Notes: generated by a model not told the origin, from the letters alone. A stretch of 64,000 nucleotides of DNA from Natrinema amylolyticum (GCF_020515625.1 NZ_JAIWPJ010000001.1:248001-312000), one strand, 5' to 3'. Shown: positions 44,534 through 53,439, counted from the stretch's first letter. A program made the numbers and translations.

Positions 44534-44805
44534 GGACCCGTTCTCTCCTAGTAGATTATCACACGACTTTAATTTTCGGAATTTTCTCAGTCAGGATAGA
44601 TGAGAGAAGTGACGTATTAGTGTACCGGCCGTCAGCGGCTCTCGACGGTAGCGGAAGTTGACAAATAAACAGTATTCGGGATTCAGAGACGACGATTAGA
44701 AAAATCACGGTTCGAGACAGGACGCAGCAGCGACGTTCCGATCGACGGCCGTTCGCGGGCCGGCACAAGCACTATTACTGGATACGGTGTACGTGGGATG
44801 GTACC

Positions 44806-46056
44806 ATGACTGGGATCGAGTACGACGACTTCCTGGACCTCGGATACGAGCCCGCGGCGACGGAGTTGGTCTGTGAGTTCGCGATCGAGCCGGCCGACGG
44901 GATGTCGATGGAGGCGGCGGCCAGCCGCGTCGCCTCGGAGTCCTCGAACGGCACGTGGGCCGCTTTGCACGTCGACGAGGACGAACTGACGGATCTCGGT
45001 GCAGTCGCCTGCGGTATCGACGGACGGACGGTCACCGTCGCCTACCCAGTCGAACTGTTTGAGGCCGGCAGCATGCCACAGATCCTCTCGTGTATCGCCG
45101 GCAACATCCTGGGGATGAAGGCCGTCGACTCGATCCGACTCGAGGACTGCGACTGGCCGGAATCGATCACGAGCGGGTTTCCGGGACCCCAGTTCGGGAC
45201 GAGCGTCGCCCGCGAGAAACTCGACGCCGGCGAGCGGCCGGTGTTGGCGACGGTGCCGAAACCAAAGGTGGGTCTCTCGACCGACGCCCACGCCCGAATC
45301 GGCGAGGAAGCCTGGCGCGGCGGTATCGACCTGCTGAAAGACGACGAGAACCTCACCGATCAGGACTTCAATCCCTTCCGGGATCGACTCGCCGAGAGCC
45401 TCGCCGCCCGCGACCGCGTCCAGGAGGAGACGGGCGAGCGCAAGGACTACCTCGTGAACGTCACCGCAGAGACCACCGAGATGCTCGAGCGCGTCGACCT
45501 CGTCGCCGAACACGGCGGCGGCTTCGTCATGGTCGACGTGATCACCTGCGGCTGGGCGGCCGTCCAGAGCGTCCGCGAGCGCTGCGAAGATCACGGGCTG
45601 GCGATCCACGCCCATCGAGCGATGCACGCCGCCTTCGACCGGCTCGACCATCACGGCGTCTCGATGCGCGTCATCGCCCAGATCGCCCGCCTCTGTGGCG
45701 TCGATCACATCCACACCGGGACCGCGGGACTGGGCAAACTCGCAAACGAGGACACCCCGGGGATCAACGCGTGGCTCACCGGCGACTGTCACGGACTGCA
45801 GCCCGTCCTTCCGGTCGCCTCCGGCGGGCTCCATCCCGGCGTGGTCGACCAGTTGCTCGACGCGCTCGGGACGGACATCATCGTCCAGGCCGGTGGCGGG
45901 GTCCACGGCCACCCCGACGGCACGCACGCGGGCGCGAAAGCGCTCCGACAGTCCGTCGAGGCCTCGATGGCGGGCGAGGACCTCGAGACCTACGCCGACG
46001 ACCATCCGGAACTGGCGACGGCCCTCGAGAAGTGGGGTGCCGAAACGCCGCGATAG
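44806..46056 (+). CDS. rbcL: Ribulose-bisphosphate carboxylase large chain, type III
   Basis: A 416-residue RuBisCO. All catalytic segments are present: LATVPKPKVGLS (Lys152), GGIDLLKDDENLTDQDFNPF (Lys178 as the carbamylated lysine with the DDE metal ligands), AIHAHRAMHAAF, HIHTGTAGLGKL (loop 6 lysine), ASGGLHPG and AGGGVHGHPDGTHAGAKALRQS. Length and sequence fit the archaeal type III group, which consumes ribulose 1,5-bisphosphate from nucleotide breakdown (AMP phosphorylase, ribose-1,5-bisphosphate isomerase) rather than a Calvin cycle. Those partner genes are not in the window. An upstream gap of 270 bp holds its promoter. Confidence 0.93.
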   Translation: MTGIEYDDFLDLGYEPAATELVCEFAIEPADGMSMEAAASRVASESSNGTWAALHVDEDELTDLGAVACGIDGRTVTVAYPVELFEAGSMPQILSCIAGNILGMKAVDSIRLEDCDWPESITSGFPGPQFGTSVAREKLDAGERPVLATVPKPKVGLSTDAHARIGEEAWRGGIDLLKDDENLTDQDFNPFRDRLAESLAARDRVQEETGERKDYLVNVTAETTEMLERVDLVAEHGGGFVMVDVITCGWAAVQSVRERCEDHGLAIHAHRAMHAAFDRLDHHGVSMRVIAQIARLCGVDHIHTGTAGLGKLANEDTPGINAWLTGDCHGLQPVLPVASGGLHPGVVDQLLDALGTDIIVQAGGGVHGHPDGTHAGAKALRQSVEASMAGEDLETYADDHPELATALEKWGAETPR

Positions 46057-46088
46057 CGAGTCGGCTCGGTTCGACCGTCTCGCTCGAT

Positions 46089-46988
46089 TCAGGTTCGATC
46101 GACGAAGTCGACGATACGTTCGGCGATTTCCTCGCCGGCGTCTTCCTGCAGGAAGTGTGCGGCCTCGTCGATCCAGATGTCGGGTTGCTCGGTCGCGGTC
46201 GGAATGTGGTGTCGGAGCGGATCGCGGTCGTGAGACGTGATCGGATCCTCTCTCCCGAACAGCACGAACGCCGGTTTCTCCCACTCGCCGAGGCGCTCCT
46301 GCGTTTCGGCCATCAGCTCCGCCCCGGGATCGTCGGGCGACGTGGGAACGAGGCCGGGAAACGTCCGCGCGGCGGCCATATGCCGTTCGTCGGGGAACGG
46401 CGCCCGGTAGGCGTCGACTACCTCTTCGGAGAGGTCGCGGTAGCAGCCGTTGCGAACGAGTCTACCGATGTCGAGGTCGTCGGCGGTCGCGACCATTTCG
46501 GCGAACTCGTGCCACCTGTCGCTCATCTCCTGTGTGCCGTCCGGCACGCCGGTGTTCATCGGGACGAGGCGCGCGAACCGCTCGGGCTGGTGGGTCGCGA
46601 GCGGGAGCCCGAGGACGCCACCCCAGTCCTGGCAGACGAGCGTGATATTCGTCAGATCGAGTTCCTCGACGAACGTCTGTAACGCGTCGTAGTGCATCTC
46701 GACGGAGTACGCGTCCCGGTCCTCGTATCGGTCGGACCGCCCGCAGCCGATCAGGTCGGGGACGACGACGCGGCCGCGTTCGGCCAAGGTGGGCATCATC
46801 TTCCGATAGAGGAACGACCACGTCGGTTCGCCGTGGAGGCAGAGAAACGTTTCGTCGGACTCCTCGCTCTCTCCATCACCGCCGGTTTCCACGTACGCCA
46901 TCCGTAGATCGCCGACGTCGACGTACTGCGGTTCGTAGTCGAAATCCGGAACGTCCTCGAATCGATCCTCGGAGATACTGATTGCCAT
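46089..46988 (-). CDS. Haloalkane dehalogenase-like alpha/beta hydrolase
   Basis: A 299-residue alpha/beta hydrolase. The oxyanion/halide region is LCLHGEPTWSFLYRKMM (with Trp57), the nucleophile elbow is LVCQDWGGVLGLPL (Asp121, with halide-binding Trp122), and the late acid and base are in LFGREDPITSHDRDP and DEAAHFLQED. An Asp nucleophile in the QDWGG setting is diagnostic of haloalkane dehalogenases, which cleave carbon-halogen bonds hydrolytically. Substrate range cannot be predicted. It is divergent from bioB and convergent with rbcL. Confidence 0.82.
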   Translation of the reverse strand: MAISISEDRFEDVPDFDYEPQYVDVGDLRMAYVETGGDGESEESDETFLCLHGEPTWSFLYRKMMPTLAERGRVVVPDLIGCGRSDRYEDRDAYSVEMHYDALQTFVEELDLTNITLVCQDWGGVLGLPLATHQPERFARLVPMNTGVPDGTQEMSDRWHEFAEMVATADDLDIGRLVRNGCYRDLSEEVVDAYRAPFPDERHMAAARTFPGLVPTSPDDPGAELMAETQERLGEWEKPAFVLFGREDPITSHDRDPLRHHIPTATEQPDIWIDEAAHFLQEDAGEEIAERIVDFVDRT

Positions 46989-47157
46989 ACTTCACGATAC
47001 CATACAACACTATTCAAACGTTAGGGAACCGACGTGAACGTCCCGATAGTTTGCCGAGGACGGGCTGATTCCGCGACGTCAGTGTCGATCACGCGCTCCG
47101 AAGTCGGCCAGCCAGAACGACTCTCGAGGACCGTCCGATCAGAACGACCATCCAAAA

Positions 47158-47168
47158 ACATTATATTT
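47158..47168 (+). promoter_or_regulatory. TATA box of the biotin operon
   Basis: ACATTATATTT lies 22-32 nt before the GTG start of bioB at 47190. This supports that start and a leaderless operon transcript. Confidence 0.6.
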
Positions 47169-47189
47169 CCGTTAACCGCGTCTAGAGAT

Positions 47190-48293
47190 GTGGTTTACGA
47201 GACTGGCAACGAGACGGTCGACGACGCGCTCGAGCGGGTGATGGCCGGCGAGCGACTCGATCGGACCGACGGACTGGCGCTGATGGCCCAACCGGTCGAC
47301 GCACTCGCGGAGGCCGGCGCGGCCGTGCGCGATCGCTTCGGAGACGGCACGGTCGACGCCTGCTCGATCGTCAACGCGAAGGCGGGCGACTGCGCCGAGG
47401 ACTGCGGCTTCTGTGCGCAGTCGGTCCACTTCGATACCGGCATCGACACCTACGGCTTCCTCGGCCCCGAGAAGATCCTCGAGGCCGCCAAACGCGCCGA
47501 ACGCGACGGTGCCCAGCGCTTCGGCATCGTCGTGGCCGAAAAGGGCGTCTCGAAGGAACATCGCCCCGGAGAGTGGGCGGAGGTCCTCGAGTCGATCCGC
47601 CGCGTGCGCGATGAGTGCGACCTCGAGGTTGACGCCTCCCTCGGTATCCTGACCGAGGAGGAGGCCGCGATCCTCGCCGAGGAGGGGATCAATCACTACA
47701 ATCACAACATCGAGACCTCGCCGAACTACTTCCCCGAGATCATCGGGAGCCACAGCTTCGAGGATCGAGTGAAGACGCTCGAGGTCGCCAAGGAGGCCGG
47801 TATGGACCTCTGTGCCGGCGTCATCCTCGGCATGGGCGAGACCCCAACCGATCGCGTCGAGGCGGCCATCGCCCTACAGGACATCGGCGTCTCCTCGCTG
47901 CCGGTCAACGTCCTCAACCCAGTCGCGGGGACGCCGCTGGCCGAGGAGGGCGTCGATATCACGACCGAGGAGATCGTCAAGACGGTCGCGGTGTACAAAC
48001 TGCTCCACCCCGACGCACGGGTGCGCCTGACCGGCGGCCGCGAGGTTAATCTCGAACCCGACGAGCAACACCTGCCGCTCGAGGCCGGCGCGGACGGCAT
48101 CCTCACCGGCGACTACCTCACGACCGAGGGCCAGTCGCCCGGCGACGACTTGGAGATCGTCGAGCGCGCGGGGCTGGAACCCAATATGGACGCGAACGAG
48201 TTCGACCCCGAAGCGGTCAAGGACCGTCACAGCGACGCTCCGGAGTCGTCGACCGAGACGGCGAGCGCGGGCGTGGAACCGAGCGACGACTGA
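47190..48293 (+). CDS. bioB: Biotin synthase-family radical SAM enzyme
   Basis: A 367-residue radical SAM protein expected to insert sulfur into dethiobiotin. The [4Fe-4S]/SAM motif is GDCAEDCGFCAQS (C68, C72, C75). NHYNHNIETSPNYF and RVRLTGGREVNL are typical of BioB. Of the four residues that hold the [2Fe-2S] sulfur-donor cluster in E. coli BioB, C188 and R260 are kept (C208, R279). C97 and C128 align with Gly112 and Asp148. An extra Cys58 lies just before the SAM motif. The start is GTG at 47190, placed by the TATA box and family N-terminus. The C-terminal 45 residues are an acidic tail. It is the first gene of the biotin operon. Confidence 0.9.
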   Translation: MVYETGNETVDDALERVMAGERLDRTDGLALMAQPVDALAEAGAAVRDRFGDGTVDACSIVNAKAGDCAEDCGFCAQSVHFDTGIDTYGFLGPEKILEAAKRAERDGAQRFGIVVAEKGVSKEHRPGEWAEVLESIRRVRDECDLEVDASLGILTEEEAAILAEEGINHYNHNIETSPNYFPEIIGSHSFEDRVKTLEVAKEAGMDLCAGVILGMGETPTDRVEAAIALQDIGVSSLPVNVLNPVAGTPLAEEGVDITTEEIVKTVAVYKLLHPDARVRLTGGREVNLEPDEQHLPLEAGADGILTGDYLTTEGQSPGDDLEIVERAGLEPNMDANEFDPEAVKDRHSDAPESSTETASAGVEPSDD

Positions 48294-48329
48294 CGACTCC
48301 CGATCACGAATTCACCGACATCGATACAC

Positions 48330-49388
48330 ATGGACGAAATCACGTATGCGGTACTCGGAACCGGAGGCATCGGCCGACGAGCACTCGAAGTGAGCCAGCA
48401 CAAGGACGCGCTGACGCCCGTCGCGGCGTGTGACCGCCACGGCGTCGCCGTCGACTTCGACGGCCTCGACGTCGACGAACTGCTGGCCGCGACGGAAGGG
48501 AATATCGACAGCGAAGTGGCGACGGACGGAGGAACGGGGACGGCGTCCACGGAAGGCGGCGTCAAACGACACGGCGAACAGCGGGGCGTCGTCGCCTCGA
48601 GCCAGGCCCGCTCCAGCGAGGATCCGATTCAGGATATCATCGACCGCGGCGACCGGATCGACGCGGTCCTGCTCGCTCTCCCGAACTACGAACACGACTT
48701 CATTCCGCGGACGGCCGACCGATTCGCCGAGGGCGGCTACTCCGGGGTCATGATCGACGTCCTCAAGCGCTCACGCGTGATCGACATGCTCGACGACCGG
48801 AGCGAGGAGTTCGAGGACGCCGGTATCACCTTCATCTGCGGCGCGGGCGCGACGCCCGGCCTGCTGACCGGTGCCGCCGCGCTGGCCGCCCAGTCGTTCG
48901 TCGAGGTCACCGACGTCGACATCTGGTGGGGCGTCGGCCTGAAATCGGGCTACGAGGACAACCGCGGCACCGTCCGCGAGGACATCGCGCACCTCCCCGA
49001 GTACGACATCGAGACCGCCCGCGACCTCTCCGAATCCGAGATCGAGGAGATCATCGACGACCACGACGGCGTCATCGAGTTCGAGGACATGGAACACGCC
49101 GACGACGTCCTGCTCGAGCGCGCCGGCGTCTGCGACGCCGAGGACGTCACCGTCGGCGGGATCCTCGACGTGCGCAACGACGAGAAGCCGACGACGACGA
49201 CGGTCCGCGTGACCGGACGCACGTTCGACGGCGAGACGGCAACCAACACCTTCCAACTGGGCGACGAGACGAGCATGGAAGCCAACGTCAACGGGCCCGC
49301 GCTGGGCTACCTGAAAGCCGGCGTCCGACGGAATCGCGCGGGCGAGTACGGCGTCTTCGGCCCGGCCGACCTGATGCCCGGCTTCTGA
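48330..49388 (+). CDS. bioU: Saccharopine dehydrogenase-like oxidoreductase, BioU candidate
   Basis: A 352-residue NAD(P)-dependent protein. The dinucleotide fold is TYAVLGTGGIGRRALEVSQ. A catalytic-lysine candidate, Lys146, lies in VMIDVLKRSRVIDML, followed by TFICGAGATPGLLTGAAALAAQ. The C-terminal domain (WWGVGLKSGYEDNRG ... GYLKAGVRRNRAGEYGVFGP) is of the saccharopine dehydrogenase-like type. It sits between bioB and bioF in an operon without bioA. Cyanobacterial BioU, a single-turnover enzyme that uses its own lysine to aminate 8-amino-7-oxononanoate, belongs to this family. A polar insertion at about 58-98 is unusual. The family is clear; the BioU role is inferred from context and family. 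Confidence 0.72.
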   Translation: MDEITYAVLGTGGIGRRALEVSQHKDALTPVAACDRHGVAVDFDGLDVDELLAATEGNIDSEVATDGGTGTASTEGGVKRHGEQRGVVASSQARSSEDPIQDIIDRGDRIDAVLLALPNYEHDFIPRTADRFAEGGYSGVMIDVLKRSRVIDMLDDRSEEFEDAGITFICGAGATPGLLTGAAALAAQSFVEVTDVDIWWGVGLKSGYEDNRGTVREDIAHLPEYDIETARDLSESEIEEIIDDHDGVIEFEDMEHADDVLLERAGVCDAEDVTVGGILDVRNDEKPTTTTVRVTGRTFDGETATNTFQLGDETSMEANVNGPALGYLKAGVRRNRAGEYGVFGPADLMPGF

Positions 49389-49534
49389 TCCCGTCCAACT
49401 CTCGTTTCGATGCAAGACCATCCACGATACCCGAGCCCGCCGCGTATCGACTGGCTCGAGCCGCAGATACGCCGAATCGGCCGAGCGATCCGAACCGTGA
49501 GAGTCAAACCGTGGCGCTGAGACCGTTTAGCCGA

Positions 49535-50758
49535 ATGGCCGACCGCGGGTTCGACCTCGAGGGCCGACTCGAGACCCTCGAGGAAAACGACTTGAAACGC
49601 GCCCTCTCGCCCGTCGATCGGGTCGCCGAGCGCGGCTACTTCGCCGAGCCCTCGGGCGGCGAGTTACCCGTCCTCGACGCGGCGGAGGCGCTGGTCTTCG
49701 CTTCGAACAACTACCTAGGACTGACCGACGACCAGCGGATACAGGACGCGGCCAGACAAGCCGCCGCGACCGTCGGCACGGGTGCCGGCGCGAGCCGACT
49801 CGTCACGGGCGACACGATGGTCCACCGCGATCTCGAGCGCCAACTCGCCGAGGTCAAGGACACCGAGCGCGCGCTGGCATTCTCGTCGGGGTACGCCGCG
49901 AACGTCGGCACGATCACGGCGCTCGAGCCGGACGTCGTCTTCTCCGACGAGTTGAACCACGCGAGCATCATCGACGGCTGCCGACTCACGGACGCCGAGA
50001 CGGTCGTCTACGACCACTGTGATGCGGCGAGCTTGCGATCGAAACTGGAGGACCGAGCCGAGCGGGCGGCTCGAAACGGCCGCGAGCCGGCCGACGAGTC
50101 CTGGCTGATCGTCACCGATTCGGTGTTCAGTATGGACGGCACCGTCGCGCCTCTCGAGGCGATCTGTGACGCCGCCGAGGAGCACGGCGCGTGGGTGATG
50201 GCCGACGAGGCCCACGCGACGGGCCTCTACGCGGACGGCGGCGGCGTCGTCCAGGCGGAGGGGCTCGAGGACCGGATCCACGTTCAGATGGGGACCCTTT
50301 CGAAAGCGTTGGCGAGCCAGGGCGGCTACGTCGCCGGCAGCGCGGACCTGATCGAGTGCATTCTCAACGACGCGCGCTCGTTCGTCTTCTCGACCGGGCT
50401 CGCGCCGCCGGCGGCCGCGGCGGCGAGCGAGGCGCTCCACGTCGCCCGCCACGGCGGTGTGCGAGAGGAGCTCTGGGAGAACGTCGCCCACCTCCGCGAC
50501 GGGCTCGAGTCGATGGGGTTCGAGGTATGGGGCGACTCACAGATCCTCCCCGTGATCGCGGGCGATCGGCGGGACGCGATCGCTCTCGCCGACGGGGTCC
50601 GCGAACGCGACGTCGTCGCGCCCGCGATTCGACCGCCAACGGTTCCGGAGGGAAGTAGCCGCCTCCGCGTAGTCCCGATGGCCACCCACGACCGGAGCGA
50701 CATCATCACCTGCCTCGAGGCGTTTCGCGCCGCGGGCGAGGAGGTGGGTCTGCTGTGA
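49535..50758 (+). CDS. bioF: 8-amino-7-oxononanoate synthase
   Basis: A 407-residue PLP enzyme of the alpha-oxoamine synthase family that condenses pimeloyl-CoA (or -ACP) with L-alanine. It shows VFASNNYLGLTDDQRIQDAA, GAGASRLVTGDTMVHRDLERQLA, ELNHASIIDG, VTDSVFSMDGTVAPL, MADEAHATGLYADGGG, and the PLP-lysine in GTLSKALASQGGYVAG. The start is ATG 49535 (MADRGFDLEGRL); the frame is open far upstream through the preceding gene but without similarity. It overlaps bioD by 4 bp (GTGA). Confidence 0.95.
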   Translation: MADRGFDLEGRLETLEENDLKRALSPVDRVAERGYFAEPSGGELPVLDAAEALVFASNNYLGLTDDQRIQDAARQAAATVGTGAGASRLVTGDTMVHRDLERQLAEVKDTERALAFSSGYAANVGTITALEPDVVFSDELNHASIIDGCRLTDAETVVYDHCDAASLRSKLEDRAERAARNGREPADESWLIVTDSVFSMDGTVAPLEAICDAAEEHGAWVMADEAHATGLYADGGGVVQAEGLEDRIHVQMGTLSKALASQGGYVAGSADLIECILNDARSFVFSTGLAPPAAAAASEALHVARHGGVREELWENVAHLRDGLESMGFEVWGDSQILPVIAGDRRDAIALADGVRERDVVAPAIRPPTVPEGSSRLRVVPMATHDRSDIITCLEAFRAAGEEVGLL

Positions 50759-51462
50759 GCGCCGAGCGGCCGATCGCCGTCGTCGGCACCGGAACGGGCG
50801 TCGGAAAGACGGTCATCACGGCCGGAATCACCCGTCTCCTCCGAGAGGAAGGCTACGACGCGCGGGCGATCAAACCGGCCCAGACCGGGCACCCGCCCGA
50901 CGATGACGCGGGATTCGTCGCCGCGGCCTGTGACGATCCCGCGGCCGCGACCTGTCCTCGCTATCTCGAGCCGGCGCTCGCGCCGCGCGTCGCGGCCGAG
51001 GTCGCCGAGGAAGACCTCGAGTACGAGGCGATTCGTGCGGCCTGCGAGCGCGAGATCGAGTCGACCTCGGTCCCGATCGTCGAGGGGATCGGCGGCCTGC
51101 GGGTCCCGCTGGCCGGCGATCGGGAGGTGATCGACCTCGTCGCCGACCTCGAGGCCGCGGCGGTCGTCGTCACGCGGTCGGGGCTGGGCACGCTCAACCA
51201 CACCGCGCTCTCGGTTGACGCGCTTGAGGACCGCGGAATCGACGTCTGCGGGATCGTCGTCAACGAGTACGCCGGCGAAACCATCGCGGAACGCACCAAC
51301 CCCGACGAACTCGAGCGGATGACCGGCTCACCCGTCGAGACGGTCCCGCCGCTGGACGGGACTGAAATCGGTGGAGATACCGAACCGCGTGCCCTCGCTG
51401 CGGGCGTCAGCGATGCGCTGTCGTCGTCGTTTCTCGATCGACTCCCGGTAGAAGATCGCTGA
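50755..51462 (+). CDS. bioD: Dethiobiotin synthetase
   Basis: A 235-residue P-loop enzyme that closes the ureido ring of dethiobiotin from diaminopelargonate, CO2 and ATP. The P-loop is VVGTGTGVGKTVITAGI, followed by AIKPAQTGHPPDDDAGF (substrate lysine and Thr) and VEGIGGLRVPLAGDREVIDL, VTRSGLGTLNHTALSVDAL and GIVVNEYAG. The GTG start overlaps the bioF stop. It is the last gene of bioB-bioU-bioF-bioD. No bioW, bioC/H or other pimelate-forming gene is present nearby. Confidence 0.94.
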   Translation: MSAERPIAVVGTGTGVGKTVITAGITRLLREEGYDARAIKPAQTGHPPDDDAGFVAAACDDPAAATCPRYLEPALAPRVAAEVAEEDLEYEAIRAACEREIESTSVPIVEGIGGLRVPLAGDREVIDLVADLEAAAVVVTRSGLGTLNHTALSVDALEDRGIDVCGIVVNEYAGETIAERTNPDELERMTGSPVETVPPLDGTEIGGDTEPRALAAGVSDALSSSFLDRLPVEDR

Positions 51463-51479
51463 TCCGTTTTCGCACTCGA

Positions 51480-51677
51480 TCAGGCGGACGGTGCCTGTGG
51501 CTCTTCGTCGACGGTCGTCGACTCGTGATCGGACGAGATATCGGTCACCGCCGCGTCGAGTTCGACCAGATAGGAGACGACTTCCGATTTCCGGTGTTTC
51601 ACCTCGAGGTGGACGCGAAGGTCGTTGCGGTCGTCGTACGTCTCCGAACAGAGCGGGCAGCTATGTGGGTCAGTCAT
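51480..51677 (-). CDS. Small C2H2 zinc-finger protein
   Basis: A 65-residue protein with a single classical C2H2 finger, SCPLCSETYDDRNDLRVHLEVKH, near the N-terminus, then a short helix (EVVSYLVELDAAV) and an acidic tail. Single-finger proteins of this size are common in haloarchaea and some act as regulators. The start at 51677 (MTDPHSCPLC) is preferred to one five codons upstream. An AT-rich run around 51735-51760 is a possible promoter on the minus strand. Confidence 0.72.
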   Translation of the reverse strand: MTDPHSCPLCSETYDDRNDLRVHLEVKHRKSEVVSYLVELDAAVTDISSDHESTTVDEEPQAPSA

Positions 51678-51834
51678 TCGGCGGGTCACCAAGAGTCACT
51701 CTCACCGTTCATCGACGTAATAGTGTCGATCATTCAATATATAGACATATTTTGGGGATAGAAACCGAACGCAGGTCTCTCGATCCCCTGAGCCGCCGAG
51801 CCCTCGAGTCGGCGCTCCGACGCTCGGCGGGGCG

Positions 51835-53340
51835 TCACATGAAGTCGCTCAGGCCGGACTGATCGTCGTCGGGTTCGTCGGTCGATGCCGTCCCGTCCGC
51901 CGCGGCTTCGGCGTCGTCGCCGTCGTCCGACGTCGTCGCCGTGAGCGCCTGCTGCTCGCTCGAGTCGTCGGCGTCGTCGCCGCTCTCGTCGGTCGCAGCG
52001 GTGACTGTCTCACCGTCGCCGCTCGACCGATCGGCCTCGAAGAAGGCGTCGCCGGAGTGCTCGACCGCTTTCTCGGCTTTCAGTTCGTCGGCGTCTTCGA
52101 CGATCGACTGGACCTTGTTGGTATCTTTCCCGCTACCGGTGACGAACGAGACCTCCGATTCGTCGAGGTCGTAGGCCGCGGCCATACGGACGGTCAGATC
52201 GCGGTTCTTGCAGTGGTGTGTCATCGCCGAGAGGAACGGCAAGATCTCTCGGCGGGCCGTGGCGACGCTCGCACCCTCTCGCTCGGCGATGCGTTCGGCG
52301 ATCGAATCGCGGGTATTCCGCGTCCCCTTGGTGCGACCGAGTTTCGACCAGTAGCTCGGCGGGCCGTACCGGGTCCAGCCGCCCTTGTCGCCCCGGCGCG
52401 AGGCGGCGACGCCGGCGGTCATGTTGTCCGTCGCGTACCGCCAGTAGGAGTAGTTCTGTGTGGCCCGAACGCGACCGAGCCAGCGGTCGGCGTTCGAGAG
52501 GAACTCGTAGGCGTCGGCCAGTTCCGCGCCCTCGTAGTCCTTCGGGACGTTGTCCTCGATCCAGTTGAGCAGATCGTCGGGCGTCTCGTCGACGTCGTAG
52601 GAGGCCCGCAGTGCGCCCTCGGCGTCCTTCTCCTTGATAAGTTCGTCGAGGAAGTCGAAGATCCCCTCGGTGGTGTCGCGCTCGCTGGTCACTACGTCGT
52701 CGACGGTCAGTCGCTCGGCCTCCTCGGCGACCGCCTGCAAGTCGTTGACCGCCGACCGCAGGTCGCCGCTGGTCGACTCGGCGATCTTCTCTAAGGCTTC
52801 CTCCTCGAAGTCGATCCCCTCGCGGCGACAGATGTCCCGCAGGACGGGGACGATCGAGCGCTTCGACACGTCGCGGAACTCGATCGTCTCACAGGAGTTC
52901 CGCAGCGACTGACTCATGTCGTAGAACTCGTTCGCGACGAGAACGATCGGCTGATTCGCGTCCTTGACGACGCGGGTAACCTCCCGCGAGCCACCGTAGT
53001 CGGCGTTGCCGTGGAAGTTGTCCGCCTCATCGAGGATGACCAGCCGACGGCCCGCTTCGCCGGCGGTGAGCGTCCCACTCTTCGCGGCCTCGCCGGCGAC
53101 CTTCTCGATGACATCTGCCCCCCGGCTGTCGCTGGCGTTGAGCTCCATCACTGGCCACCCCATGTCGGCGGCCAGCGCGTGGGCAGCCGACGTCTTCCCG
53201 ACGCCGGGGCTGCCGTAGACGATCACCGACTTCCGGTGGTCGTCCCAGCTCTCGGCCCACTCCTCGAGCTCGTCGCGGGCCTTGTTGTTGCCGCGTACCT
53301 CCGACAGCGTCGTCGGGCGGTACTTCTCGGTCCAATCCAT
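51835..53340 (-). CDS. rfcL: Replication factor C large subunit
   Basis: A 501-residue AAA+ clamp-loader subunit that opens the PCNA ring at primer ends. It starts MDWTEKYRPTTLSEVRGNN. Walker A is VYGSPGVGKTSAAHALA and Walker B LVILDEADNFHG, with sensor motifs in VLVANEFYDM and the small-subunit-contact lid after ESTSGDLRSAVNDLQ. A long acidic linker precedes the C-terminal DQSGLSDFM, which fits a PCNA-interacting (PIP) box. Its promoter region overlaps the left 28-bp repeat of the signalling island. Confidence 0.96.
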   Translation of the reverse strand: MDWTEKYRPTTLSEVRGNNKARDELEEWAESWDDHRKSVIVYGSPGVGKTSAAHALAADMGWPVMELNASDSRGADVIEKVAGEAAKSGTLTAGEAGRRLVILDEADNFHGNADYGGSREVTRVVKDANQPIVLVANEFYDMSQSLRNSCETIEFRDVSKRSIVPVLRDICRREGIDFEEEALEKIAESTSGDLRSAVNDLQAVAEEAERLTVDDVVTSERDTTEGIFDFLDELIKEKDAEGALRASYDVDETPDDLLNWIEDNVPKDYEGAELADAYEFLSNADRWLGRVRATQNYSYWRYATDNMTAGVAASRRGDKGGWTRYGPPSYWSKLGRTKGTRNTRDSIAERIAEREGASVATARREILPFLSAMTHHCKNRDLTVRMAAAYDLDESEVSFVTGSGKDTNKVQSIVEDADELKAEKAVEHSGDAFFEADRSSGDGETVTAATDESGDDADDSSEQQALTATTSDDGDDAEAAADGTASTDEPDDDQSGLSDFM

Positions 53341-53352
53341 ATATTTCTACTC

Positions 53353-53380
53353 GGTGCGTGCCGCGTTTAGTGGTTGCGGA
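53353..53380 (+). repeat. Left 28-bp direct repeat flanking the AT-rich island
   Basis: GGTGCGTGCCGCGTTTAGTG followed by GTTGCGGA. It matches 55281-55308 in 26 of 28 positions, with the last 19 identical. It lies just upstream of rfcL and includes its probable TATA region (ACTAAA on the minus strand). It is interpreted as an attachment or duplicated target site. Confidence 0.7.
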
Positions 53381-53439
53381 GCCAAAAACGCTCCCGACGG
53401 AAGTCAGAGTGAAGGCGTATGTTATTAGTTGGACTATGG

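Noticed and set aside
48926-49534. A long in-frame extension upstream of bioF
   Set aside because: It runs through the BioU-like gene in another frame with Arg-rich composition; bioF similarity starts at 49535.
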